DNA of 14,455 bases. It comes from Fibrobacter sp. Lineage in GTDB: Bacteria > Fibrobacterota > Fibrobacteria > Fibrobacterales > Fibrobacteraceae. Positions 7,127-14,233 of this stretch are shown here, piece after piece. A program made the position numbers and the translations under genes. Numbering within the stretch: the first letter of the stretch is position 1; each line of letters opens with the position of its first letter. Location of the stretch: assembly GCA_021443065.1 (NCBI GenBank), contig JABUUR010000149.1:1-14455 (forward strand), read 5' to 3'. The notes beneath the pieces were generated by a model. That model made no database searches, was not told the origin of the DNA, and saw only the letters and a list, made by a program, of their open reading frames with translations.

Positions 7127-7921
7127 ATGAAGTTTTCTTTTTTTTCCAAGCTGTTTATATGCTTGTGCCTGACTTGCGTTGTTGCAGGGGCACAAGAAAC
7201 GGTAGAAGGTATTCGACGTCAGATCAAGGCTGTAGAGGCTGAAACCGCCCGCGAAAAATCTCTCCACGATGCCGAAAAAAAACGCCATGCCGAGTTTGTG
7301 GAAGTGGGCCGCAAGAAGGTGCAGGCCTTGGCCTCCCAGAACAAGTCCCTGAAGTCTGAAATCGACTCCCTGAAGGTTGAAATCAAGAACTTGGCCGAAG
7401 CCCGTCAAAAGACCGCTGGCACCATCAAGTATTTTGAAAACCGCAAGGCAAAGTACGGAACATCCCTGGCCAAGGTCATCGATTCCCTGGCACCCGTATT
7501 CGAATCCGATTTTCCTTACCGCAACGAAGAAGTGGTGAACAGCGTAAAGGAAATCGCTAGCCAACTTTCAAAGGGCCTGATCGAGGCGGACGACGGCTTG
7601 AACCGAACGTTGGAAGTGTTCTACGACCGCATCCGCCTGGGGTACACCACCGAGGTCTGGAAAGGCTTTCTGCAGGTGGACGCCCGGAATGTGGCCGGTA
7701 CCTTTATGCGCTACGGAGCCGTGGCTGCCATATTCGTAAGCAACGACGGTAACGACGTGCTTTGGCTGGGTCGAACCGAAAACGGGGGCTATGTCTGGAA
7801 GAATGTGTCCGACGATTTGGCAATGCGTACCGCCTTGAAAGACGTGATGAAGGTCGCCGAAGGCAAGACCGCCCCCAAGCTGGTTACCATTCCGGTGGTT
7901 CTTCCCAAGGAGGCTGAGTGA
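7127..7921 (+). CDS. DUF3450-like periplasmic coiled-coil protein of the TonB system
   Basis: 264 residues with a signal peptide (cleavage likely after VAGA, residue 22), a long charged coiled coil at about 24-97, then a compact C-terminal domain. This resembles DUF3450: a segment near FPYRNEEV, an 'LGYTTEVWKGFL' stretch, 'FMRYGAVAAIFVSNDG' and 'GYVWKNV'. DUF3450 proteins are periplasmic and usually precede ttpC-exbB-exbD-tonB genes, where they are thought to help the TonB complex; no biochemical activity is known. It is the first gene of this cluster, and its stop TGA overlaps the ATG of the next gene. Start choice: a TTG at 7112 would add five residues and has GGGG 4 nt before it, but the ATG at 7127 gives a cleaner signal peptide. 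Neither has an ideal ribosome binding site. Confidence 0.78.
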   Translation: MKFSFFSKLFICLCLTCVVAGAQETVEGIRRQIKAVEAETAREKSLHDAEKKRHAEFVEVGRKKVQALASQNKSLKSEIDSLKVEIKNLAEARQKTAGTIKYFENRKAKYGTSLAKVIDSLAPVFESDFPYRNEEVVNSVKEIASQLSKGLIEADDGLNRTLEVFYDRIRLGYTTEVWKGFLQVDARNVAGTFMRYGAVAAIFVSNDGNDVLWLGRTENGGYVWKNVSDDLAMRTALKDVMKVAEGKTAPKLVTIPVVLPKEAE

Positions 7922-9465
7922 TGTTTAGACGAAAGAACGCTTCGCTACAGACGAAAGACGAAAGACGAAAGGGTCGGGGGGGCTCCCTTTTATTCGCGTT
8001 GTCTTTGGCTTTTGTGTGCGTACCTGTGACTGCCCTTGCCCAGCAGGGAGAATCCATCGACGCTGTAAAAAAACGTGCAGAATTGAACAGCGCCAAGGCC
8101 GACTTGGAGGAAGCCCGTAAAAAGCGGGACATGGCCGTGGCGGCCCGCTGGAAAGATCGTGAAACTGCAAATCAGGAACGGGAACTCTTCAACGAAAAGT
8201 ACCAGGAAAGCAAGGAAAAGGTGGACGCCCTCATGTCGGAACGGGCCCGCCTTTTCGAAGACGTCCGTGTGGCCCGCGAAGACTTGGCCCAGGTGAAACT
8301 CCAGGCGGAAAAGGCCCGGGCAGAGTACTTGTCCCTGGCTGCCGGTCCGGAACGCCTCGAAACTCTGGCAAAATTTCAGGAGCAGGGCATTCCCTTCAAG
8401 ATTGCAGAACGAGTGGAGGTCCAGAACAAGGTCAAGAAAGAAATGGGCCTTTATCGGGACGACCCACTCCGTATCGCCAGGTCCATTTTGAATGTGGCCC
8501 AGAACGAAATGGCCTTTACCCGCACCATCCAGATGGAACGGGCTGAACTTGTTTTTGGAACCGCTGTTTCTGAAGGATTCCGCTTGCGCCTGGGAGGCCT
8601 TTACGCCATGCAGATGGCAAACGCCGTGATGGATTCCGCTGGCAACCGCCCTTCTGCCTTGATGCTCCCGGTGGCCGGCGAAAAAAAGCGGGCCTTTAGT
8701 TGGCAGGAGAACCTGACTCCCGAGACGAAGTCCGAGATTTCCAGGGTCTTTGCCGACGCCAAGGACTCCGCTTTCGTAAGGATCCCTGTGGATGTGCTCT
8801 TGAGTACGGAGTTGAGCAGCGAACTAGCCAACCATCAGGAAACCACCTGGAAAGACGAACTGAAAACGTTCTTCAAGGATGGCGGCATCTTGATGTACCC
8901 CATCGCCACGCTCTTTGGCTTGGGGCTTCTCATTGTGCTTGTGAAACTGGTATGGATCCTTGTTCGCGGGTTTGGCGGCCTGGGCGCTCGCCGTGCCTTG
9001 AACGCCCTGAAGAAGGGTGACGTTGAGCAGGCTCGGGTTCAGTGCCAAAAGTCGCACGGTGCGGTGGGCAAGGTGCTAAAGACTGTGCTTGCCAAGGAGT
9101 ATGGCGGCCGCGCCGCCGCAGAGAAGGCCTTGGAAGAAGTATTCTCCGCCGAGGTGCCGCGCATTGAATCTGGACTCACCTGGGTTTCCGTTTTTGCTGC
9201 GACGGCTCCGCTGCTGGGTTTGCTGGGTACGGTCATGGGTATGATCGAGTTGTTCGACGTGATTACCATGCACGGGACATCGGACCCGAAACTTTTGGCT
9301 GGGGGCATTTCCATCGCGTTGGTTACCACGGAAGCGGGCCTTATTGTGGCAATCCCTCTGCAACTGCTCCATACCTTTTTGGCAAACCGTGCCGACGCCC
9401 TGCGCGGCCGCATGGAAAAAGCCGGGCTGGCTGTGCTGAACGCCCTCTGGATTAAGGAAAAATAA
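7921..9465 (+). CDS. TtpC-like fusion: periplasmic coiled coil plus ExbB-type proton channel
   Basis: 514 residues. A signal peptide (cleavage after TALA, residue ~40) is followed by a long coiled coil (about 45-140) and an alpha-helical periplasmic region to ~310. A MotA/TolQ/ExbB domain then has membrane segments at about 321-348, 419-445 and 462-488. The channel signature ATAPLLGLLGTVMGMIELFD (427-446) and 'GGISIALVTTEAGLIVAIPL' are typical of ExbB/TolQ. This architecture matches TtpC, a component of the Vibrio TonB2 system needed together with ExbB2-ExbD2-TonB2. It should sit in the inner membrane and link proton flow to TonB. AAGGAGG (7907-7913) lies 7 nt before this ATG, so it is preferred to the overlapping GTG at 7918. 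Codons 3-17 contain GACGAAA heptamer repeats, so the pre-signal N-terminus (~20 residues, very basic) looks like an added extension. exbB follows after 7 nt. Confidence 0.88.
   Translation: MFRRKNASLQTKDERRKGRGGSLLFALSLAFVCVPVTALAQQGESIDAVKKRAELNSAKADLEEARKKRDMAVAARWKDRETANQERELFNEKYQESKEKVDALMSERARLFEDVRVAREDLAQVKLQAEKARAEYLSLAAGPERLETLAKFQEQGIPFKIAERVEVQNKVKKEMGLYRDDPLRIARSILNVAQNEMAFTRTIQMERAELVFGTAVSEGFRLRLGGLYAMQMANAVMDSAGNRPSALMLPVAGEKKRAFSWQENLTPETKSEISRVFADAKDSAFVRIPVDVLLSTELSSELANHQETTWKDELKTFFKDGGILMYPIATLFGLGLLIVLVKLVWILVRGFGGLGARRALNALKKGDVEQARVQCQKSHGAVGKVLKTVLAKEYGGRAAAEKALEEVFSAEVPRIESGLTWVSVFAATAPLLGLLGTVMGMIELFDVITMHGTSDPKLLAGGISIALVTTEAGLIVAIPLQLLHTFLANRADALRGRMEKAGLAVLNALWIKEK
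7928..7970 (+). repeat. GACGAAA heptamer repeats inside the 5' end of the TtpC-like gene
   Basis: One copy of GACGAAA at 7928-7934 is followed by 15 nt and three exact tandem copies at 7950-7970. They encode the basic residues ahead of the signal peptide core. A related pair, GACGATA twice, ends the MFS gene at 14129-14142. Confidence 0.8.
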
Positions 9466-9472
9466 GGCATCC

Positions 9473-10177
9473 ATGGTTCCTGTCGTAGACCAGAATTCCA
9501 TTCTTGAAGCAGCCTTCGGCATCCTCTTCAGGGGAGGCTGGGTGCTCGCCCCGATTTTTGCGTTGGGGTGGTTCGGGTGGTTTTTGATGCTGGAACGTTA
9601 CGGCTACTATTTTATGCTTCGGGGAAAGTCCTCGGCCTCCTTCTGGCACAACCTGAAAAAGAAGGGTGAGGATGTGGCCTTCGACAAGTTGAGCCGCCGC
9701 CCCTACGGGTATTTCTATGCCCTGGTGAAGGATGTCCGGGACCATCGTCACGAAGGTCCTGTGGCAGTCCGAAACGCCATGGAGGCAACCCGCCACCGCA
9801 TATCCTTGAACCTTTCCAAGTCCCTCAAGACGATTTCCACATGTGCAGCACTTGCCCCCATGATGGGGCTGCTGGGAACGGTGTCTGGCATGGTGCATAC
9901 CTTTGAGACTATCCAACTTTTTGGTTTCGGAAACCCGGTACTCTTGGCCGATGGCATTTCCGAAGCGTTGCTTACCACACAGGCAGGCCTGTTGGTGGCT
10001 TTCCCCCTGATGCTTGCCTACAATTACCTGAATGGCTGCGTTTCCAAGGTCGAAGACCTGGCCTGGAGCGAGGCCCTGAAATTTGAATCCATTGTTTTTG
10101 ATTCCGTAAACCGTTCGGAGGAATCCGGGTGTAGTAATTTGCAAGGCGGAGAAGAACCTGGTGAGGTTGCAAAATGA
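9473..10177 (+). CDS. exbB: ExbB/MotA/TolQ-type proton channel subunit
   Basis: 234 residues, the size of ExbB2-type proteins. Three membrane segments lie at about 22-41, 119-142 and 158-186. The family core is clear in 'CAALAPMMGLLGTVSGMVHTF' and 'ISEALLTTQAGLLVAFPLM', which line the proton path with ExbD. There is no signal peptide. It forms a pentamer around an ExbD dimer in known systems. The gene starts 7 nt after the TtpC-like gene with AAGG 5 nt before the ATG, and its stop overlaps the exbD start as ATGA. The C-terminal ~20 residues are polar and unlike ExbB. Being the second channel subunit in the cluster, it is the classical ExbB, while the preceding gene supplies the TtpC role. Confidence 0.92.
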   Translation: MVPVVDQNSILEAAFGILFRGGWVLAPIFALGWFGWFLMLERYGYYFMLRGKSSASFWHNLKKKGEDVAFDKLSRRPYGYFYALVKDVRDHRHEGPVAVRNAMEATRHRISLNLSKSLKTISTCAALAPMMGLLGTVSGMVHTFETIQLFGFGNPVLLADGISEALLTTQAGLLVAFPLMLAYNYLNGCVSKVEDLAWSEALKFESIVFDSVNRSEESGCSNLQGGEEPGEVAK

Positions 10178-10578
10178 GTTTTATTAGAAAAAGAAGCCGG
10201 GAGGCCGGCGGCATTGATGTATCCCCCATGCTGGACATGGTGTTTATCTTGCTGATTTTCTTTATTGTGACTTCTACGTTTACCCGGGAGACCGGCGTGG
10301 ACGTGACCAAGCCCAAGGCAAGTTCCGCAAAGGAACTGGCAAAAGAAAGCATTTTGATTGGCGTGACCCGTCAGGGGACCATCCATATCAACGAAACCCA
10401 GGTGAACTTGACCACGTTGAATACGGTGCTTCGCCAGATGATGGCCGAAGCACCCGACCGTCCTGTAATCATCGTCAGCGATCGCGATGCCCCCAATGGA
10501 GTTGTGGTGGACATACTCGACGAATGTAACCTGGCCAAGGTCCGAAAAGTATCCATATCCGCCAATAAGGAAGAATAA
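10174..10578 (+). CDS. exbD: ExbD/TolR-type proton channel subunit
   Basis: 134 residues, normal for ExbD. A short basic cytoplasmic N-terminus leads into the signature 'IDVSPMLDMVFILLIFFIVT'; D21 corresponds to the proton-carrying Asp25 of E. coli ExbD. A single membrane segment (about 19-37) is followed by a periplasmic ExbD/TolR domain ('ILIGVTRQGTIHINE', 'DRPVIIVSDRDAPNGVVVDIL'). GTGAGG lies 7 nt before the ATG, and the ATGA overlap with exbB implies coupled translation. The gene is followed not by tonB directly but by the 56-bp repeat array, starting 9 nt after the stop. Confidence 0.94.
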   Translation: MSFIRKRSREAGGIDVSPMLDMVFILLIFFIVTSTFTRETGVDVTKPKASSAKELAKESILIGVTRQGTIHINETQVNLTTLNTVLRQMMAEAPDRPVIIVSDRDAPNGVVVDILDECNLAKVRKVSISANKEE

Positions 10579-10586
10579 ACCACCAA

Positions 10587-11118
10587 CAGTCCCCGGGCTT
10601 GCCCCGGGCCCCAAGGAAACCCAAACGTAGAACCTTTAAACTGTCATCCCGGGCATGCCCCGGCCCTCAAGGAAAACCAAACGTAGAACCTTTAAACTGT
10701 CATCCCGGACTTGCCCCGAGACCCAAGGAAAACCAGACGTAGAACCTTTAAACTGTCATCCCGGGCATGCCCCGGCCCCCAAGGAAAACCAGACGTAGAA
10801 CCTTTAAACTGTCATCCCGGGCTTGCCCCGGCCCCCAAGGAAACCCAAACGTAGAACCTTTAAACAGTCATCCCGGGCATATCCCGGACCCCAAGGAAAA
10901 CCAGACGTAGAACCTTTAAACTGTCATCCCGGGCTTGCCCCGGACCCCAAGGAAACCCAGACGTACAACCTTTAAACTGTCATCCCGGGCTTGCCCCGGA
11001 CCCCAAGGAAAACCAGACGTAGAACCTTTAAACTGTCATCCCGGGCTTGCCCTGGGCCCCAAGGAAAACCAAACGTAGAACCTTTAAACTGTCATCCCGG
11101 GCTTGCCCCGGGATCCCC
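10587..11118. repeat. Tandem array of nine 56-bp units plus a half unit
   Basis: Units begin at 10587, 10641, 10697, 10753, 10809, 10865, 10921, 10977 and 11033; the final partial unit is 11089-11118. The first is 54 bp and the next eight are exactly 56 bp. Each has a GC-rich half (ctgtcatcccgggcttgccc then cgg) and an A-rich half (ccccaaggaaaaccagacg then tagaacctttaaa). Differences are scattered point changes, for instance gggcatgccc versus gggcttgccc. Every unit can form a CCCGGG/CCGGGG hairpin. The last half unit ends in ccgggatcccc, exactly like the solo palindromes at 6881-7027. The array fills the whole 550-bp gap between exbD and tonB and contains no credible gene. Confidence 0.95.
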
Positions 11119-11128
11119 TTGAAAAAAA

Positions 11129-11785
11129 ATGAAGCACTTCTCATTCACAGATTTCATGGCCAAGTATTTCCGCTATCCTGTGGCAATCGTGCTCTCCTTC
11201 GTTGTGAGCGCAGTGTTCTTCCTTGCCGTTCCTGTGTTGAATGTGCTGCTTTTCGATAAGGGTGTCAAGACAGAAAAAGAACTGGAGTCCGTCACAGAAG
11301 TCGAGGTCCTTGTGAGCGAAAAGAAACCCGAGGTAAAACAGAAGGTGTTGCGTACGGTGGTAAATCCCAACCCCTTCAAGATTTCATCTAACATGGGGAC
11401 CAGCCGAAGAGAGAATTTTTCAATGGATTTGTCCCTGGCCCGAGGTGCTGCAGGAGATGGTGTTGCCGTGGGTACCGGCGGTATGGAAAATGTGGTTTAC
11501 GAAGCCGGCGAAGTGGATGAACAGGCTCAGGTTTTACGTGAGGTCCAGCCCAAGTTTCCTGAACGAGCCAAGCGCATAGGAGTGAACGGCTACGTAAAGG
11601 TCTTGATGGTGATTGACGTTTATGGCGATGTGGCCCAGACCCAGGTGCTGACTCTGGATCCGCCGGGTTACGGCTTTGAGACGGAAGCCCTGAATGCCGT
11701 ACGGCAGTGGAAGTTCAGCCCGGCGCAACTTGGCGGCTATCCGGTGGCCCAAAAGGCCACAAAGGAGTTCCGCTTTGTCAAGTAA
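11129..11785 (+). CDS. tonB: TonB energy-transducing protein
   Basis: 218 residues. One membrane anchor lies at about 17-41. A periplasmic linker of ~90 residues follows, then a TonB C-terminal domain (about 135-218) with 'VQPKFPERAKRIGVNGYVKV', 'VIDVYGDVAQTQVLTLDPPG' and 'FETEALNAVRQWKFSPA'. TonB carries inner-membrane proton energy to TonB-dependent outer-membrane receptors. The linker is short and lacks the Pro-Lys/Pro-Glu repeats of E. coli TonB; it is Gly/Ala/Val-rich near 105-125 instead. Such short TonB2-like proteins usually work with TtpC. The ATG follows seven A residues, with no Shine-Dalgarno sequence, and lies only 10 nt after the repeat array. Its stop overlaps the start of the TPR gene. 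Confidence 0.92.
   Translation: MKHFSFTDFMAKYFRYPVAIVLSFVVSAVFFLAVPVLNVLLFDKGVKTEKELESVTEVEVLVSEKKPEVKQKVLRTVVNPNPFKISSNMGTSRRENFSMDLSLARGAAGDGVAVGTGGMENVVYEAGEVDEQAQVLREVQPKFPERAKRIGVNGYVKVLMVIDVYGDVAQTQVLTLDPPGYGFETEALNAVRQWKFSPAQLGGYPVAQKATKEFRFVK
11761..11777 (+). promoter_or_regulatory. Ribosome binding site and TTG start of the TPR gene
   Basis: AAAGGAG (11761-11767), within the last codons of tonB, lies 7 nt before TTG at 11775-11777. No ATG or GTG in this frame gives a sensible signal peptide with a site of this quality. The overlap of 11 nt with tonB suggests translational coupling. Confidence 0.75.
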
Positions 11786-12785
11786 AAGACAATTTTATTT
11801 CGTTCAACGAACGAGGCTCTCCCTTGTCCTTTTGCTGTTGCTTATGCTGTCGTCTTTTGCGACGGCCGCCGACGATTATTTTTTCAAGGCCAACGAACTT
11901 TATGACCAGGGCCGCTACAAGGAGTCGGTACCCATGTACCGTGCCGCCATAGACGAAGGCCGTTACGAGCCTTTCGCCTGGTTCAACCTGGGTAACGCTT
12001 TGGTGCAACTGGGCCGTAAGGAGGTTGCCCTGGTGGCGTACAAGCGTACCGTGGAACTGTTGCCCAATTTTGAAAAAGCCTGGATGCTCATGGGGGACAT
12101 TTACTACCTGGCGGGGGATGCCGGCGAAGCCATTGCCGCCTACAAGCGGGCCGTAGAACTGGGGGTGGAATCGGACCATGTGCACTTTGCCCTGGCGGAG
12201 TGCTACATGAAGGGTAGGGATTGGACGCTTGCGCAGAAAAACTTTGAAAAGGCCCTGCAGTTAAATCCAGACCGTATGGACGCCTGGTATGGGCTGGCCG
12301 AAGTATACGAAAAACTGGGCGATTATGAATACGCCATCAAGACCTTGCAGAACGCCTTGCAAATGACGGCGACCGCCGGCGCGGACGTCCACTTTACCAT
12401 GGCCTATTACTACCGCAGCATGGATTCTACCAAGAAGTCCTTGAACGAAATGGAAAACGGGCTCTTGATGGAACCAGAAAATGTTTCTGCCCGCCGTTAC
12501 TTGGCTCAGATGTACGTGAAGACAGCTTCTCCCTGGATGGCCATATTCACTCTTGAAGAAGGCCTGCGGCACAACAAGGGTAAGGCTGACTTGAACTTGG
12601 ATCTTGGACAAATCTATTTTACCCAAAAGCGTTATGACGAGGCTTTCGAATGCTACATGAAGGCCTGGCTCGATGGAAATTCCCAGGGGCGCATTGGCGC
12701 CGAGAACGTGGGACACGTGTTTTCCAACGCCGGGGATACGGAAAAAGCCGAAAGCCTGTACAGGCGAATCCGCGAAAAGAAATAG
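11775..12785 (+). CDS. Secreted tetratricopeptide-repeat protein of the TonB cluster
   Basis: 336 residues from a TTG start. A classic signal peptide (basic start MSSKRQFYFVQRTR, Leu-rich core, cleavage near ATAA, residue ~30) is followed by about nine 34-residue TPR motifs filling the rest of the protein. Examples are 'AWFNLGNALVQLGRKEVALV', 'AWYGLAEVYEKLGDYEYAIK' and 'LDLGQIYFTQKRYDEAFECY'. TPR solenoids bind other proteins. A TPR protein at the end of ttpC-exbB-exbD-tonB operons is a recurring arrangement, and in Vibrio TonB2 loci an associated TPR protein is known, so a role as a periplasmic partner of TonB is likely. The tonB overlap fixes it in the same transcript. A longer reading frame from an ATG at 11694 lies wholly inside tonB and lacks a signal peptide at its start, so it was not used. 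Confidence 0.85.
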   Translation: MSSKRQFYFVQRTRLSLVLLLLLMLSSFATAADDYFFKANELYDQGRYKESVPMYRAAIDEGRYEPFAWFNLGNALVQLGRKEVALVAYKRTVELLPNFEKAWMLMGDIYYLAGDAGEAIAAYKRAVELGVESDHVHFALAECYMKGRDWTLAQKNFEKALQLNPDRMDAWYGLAEVYEKLGDYEYAIKTLQNALQMTATAGADVHFTMAYYYRSMDSTKKSLNEMENGLLMEPENVSARRYLAQMYVKTASPWMAIFTLEEGLRHNKGKADLNLDLGQIYFTQKRYDEAFECYMKAWLDGNSQGRIGAENVGHVFSNAGDTEKAESLYRRIREKK

Positions 12786-12806
12786 AAAACTATTTGACCG
12801 GTTTAG

Positions 12807-12812
12807 TATAAT
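12807..12812 (+). promoter_or_regulatory. Perfect TATAAT -10 element close to the MFS start codon
   Basis: TATAAT (12807-12812) lies 8 nt before the ATG at 12821. Transcription would begin about 12819, giving a leader of only a few bases. No good -35 is seen at 17 bp (the bases there are agaaaa); TTGACC at 12794-12799 is too close. No Shine-Dalgarno sequence precedes the ATG. Confidence 0.4.
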
Positions 12813-12820
12813 TCATAAAG

Positions 12821-14143
12821 ATGATTTTCCTGTTGGTTGTTATTTACGCCGCCTTTGTCGGCCTTGGTCTGCCAGATACGATTCTTGGTGCAGCGTGGCC
12901 GCTGATTCAGAAAAACCTTGCGGCCCCTTTGCCTGCTGCAGGGATACTTTCCATTATCGTGAGTGCAGGAACCATTGTGTCGAGCCTGCTTACCCCAGGC
13001 TTGTTAAGACTTTTTGGAACAGGAAGGCTCACTGTAGTCAGCATTGGGCTTACGGCTCTTGCTTCTGCCGGCTATGGCTTTTCTACGGCTTTCTGGATGA
13101 TGTGCCTTTGGGCCGTACCCATGGGACTTGGGGCGGGGGCCATTGATGTGGCCTTGAACAACTTTGCTGCGATTCACCTGGAATCCAAGCATACCAACTG
13201 GCTCCATGCCAGTTGGGGCGTAGGGGCCTGTCTTGGTCCTTCGATTCTTTCGGTTTCGGTTTTCCTTGGGGTGAGTTGGCGGGGTGCCTACGAGGTTACA
13301 GCCTTGTTGCTTGGCGCAATCGTGTTGATGCTTCTATTGTCCTTGCCGGTGTGGAAACGGGTGGAGCGTGAAAACACCTCGACTTCTGAATCTTTACAAG
13401 TGGAAGTTTCCTTGAAGGATGCCCTGAGGGTCCCGGGAATGAAACTTTCCTTTATGACGTTCTTCTTTTATTCGTCCTTGGAAATTTCCACGGGCTTGTG
13501 GTGCGGTACTTACTTGGTTGCCCGAGGTTTTGAGCCTGCGGTAGGTGCGCTTGCGGTGTCCATGATGTTTGGAAGCGTCATGGTGGGGCGTGTTGCCAGC
13601 GGTTTTTTTGCCATTCGTTTTACAGATATGCGCCTGGTGCACGCTGGCATTGCCTTTGTGATTGTGGGCTGCTTTACCTTGATTTTACCCTTGCCCCTTT
13701 GGTTTACCCCTGTATGCATTTGTCTGGTGGGGCTGGGCTGCGCCCCGGTTTATCCGTCCTTGATTCATGCCACTCCGGCACGCTTTGGATCGGCTCTTTC
13801 TGGGAGGGCTATCAGCATTCAAATGGCCGGGTCTTACGTGGGGTCTATTTTAATGCCTCCGGCATTCGGCTTTGTGGCGGGACATTTTTCTGTGATATTG
13901 TGGCCGGTGGCGTTGGCTGTGTTTGTGGGAGGCCTTTTGATTTGCGTTTGTCTGTTGGACTACGTTACACGCAAGAAGTTGAATAACGCTTTTGCCACGG
14001 AGCGGATTATGGATGCGCTTCACCAGGTTTCTGAAATGGAGGCCTTGCGAAACAGGTTGCGCAGGCAGCGTCGCAAGGAGCGTCGAAGGGCCCGCCAGTT
14101 GCAACTGCAAAAGTCAAAAAAAATGAAAGACGATAGACGATAG
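12821..14143 (+). CDS. Major facilitator superfamily permease with basic C-terminal tail
   Basis: 440 residues with about twelve hydrophobic segments, an inner-membrane secondary transporter. The N-terminal half has 'AAFVGLGLPDTILGAAWPLI', an RLFGTGRL loop between helices 2 and 3 and 'MGLGAGAIDVALNNFAA' in the region of helix 4. This resembles the fucose/glucose-permease (FucP/GlcP-like) group of MFS proteins. The substrate cannot be told from sequence; a sugar is plausible next to carbohydrate-active genes. The halves are joined by a cytoplasmic loop near 187-205. The last ~55 residues are a hydrophilic, Arg/Lys-rich, probably helical tail (from VTRKKLNN onward, including RRQRRKERRRARQ), unusual for this family. 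The final five codons (KDDRR) come from GACGATA repeats. It is separated from the TPR gene by 35 nt and has its own -10 element, so it may be transcribed separately. Confidence 0.85.
   Translation: MIFLLVVIYAAFVGLGLPDTILGAAWPLIQKNLAAPLPAAGILSIIVSAGTIVSSLLTPGLLRLFGTGRLTVVSIGLTALASAGYGFSTAFWMMCLWAVPMGLGAGAIDVALNNFAAIHLESKHTNWLHASWGVGACLGPSILSVSVFLGVSWRGAYEVTALLLGAIVLMLLLSLPVWKRVERENTSTSESLQVEVSLKDALRVPGMKLSFMTFFFYSSLEISTGLWCGTYLVARGFEPAVGALAVSMMFGSVMVGRVASGFFAIRFTDMRLVHAGIAFVIVGCFTLILPLPLWFTPVCICLVGLGCAPVYPSLIHATPARFGSALSGRAISIQMAGSYVGSILMPPAFGFVAGHFSVILWPVALAVFVGGLLICVCLLDYVTRKKLNNAFATERIMDALHQVSEMEALRNRLRRQRRKERRRARQLQLQKSKKMKDDRR
14129..14143 (+). repeat. GACGATA heptamer pair ending the MFS gene
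   Basis: Two exact GACGATA copies (14129-14135 and 14136-14142), plus a G, supply the last codons and the TAG stop of the permease. They resemble the GACGAAA heptamers at 7928-7970. Confidence 0.65.
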
Positions 14144-14233
14144 ATATTTGTGATGGATGTTTGATTGTTGGTAAATTTCATCTCGGCCATGCGTTCATCC
14201 CGGCCTAAGCCTGCCTCGGGGAGCCGGCTGCAA

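Noticed and set aside
10587..11118. CRISPR array
   Set aside because: Regular repeats invite this reading, but there are no variable spacers: the whole 56-bp unit is conserved. No cas genes are present.
11047..11259. Small protein of 70 residues spanning the array end and tonB
   Set aside because: It is the translated repeat run into an alternative frame of tonB, with no ribosome binding site or family features.
11694..11774. ATG 11694 as start of the TPR gene
   Set aside because: It lies deep in tonB and puts 27 unrelated residues before the signal peptide. TTG 11775 with AAAGGAG explains everything.
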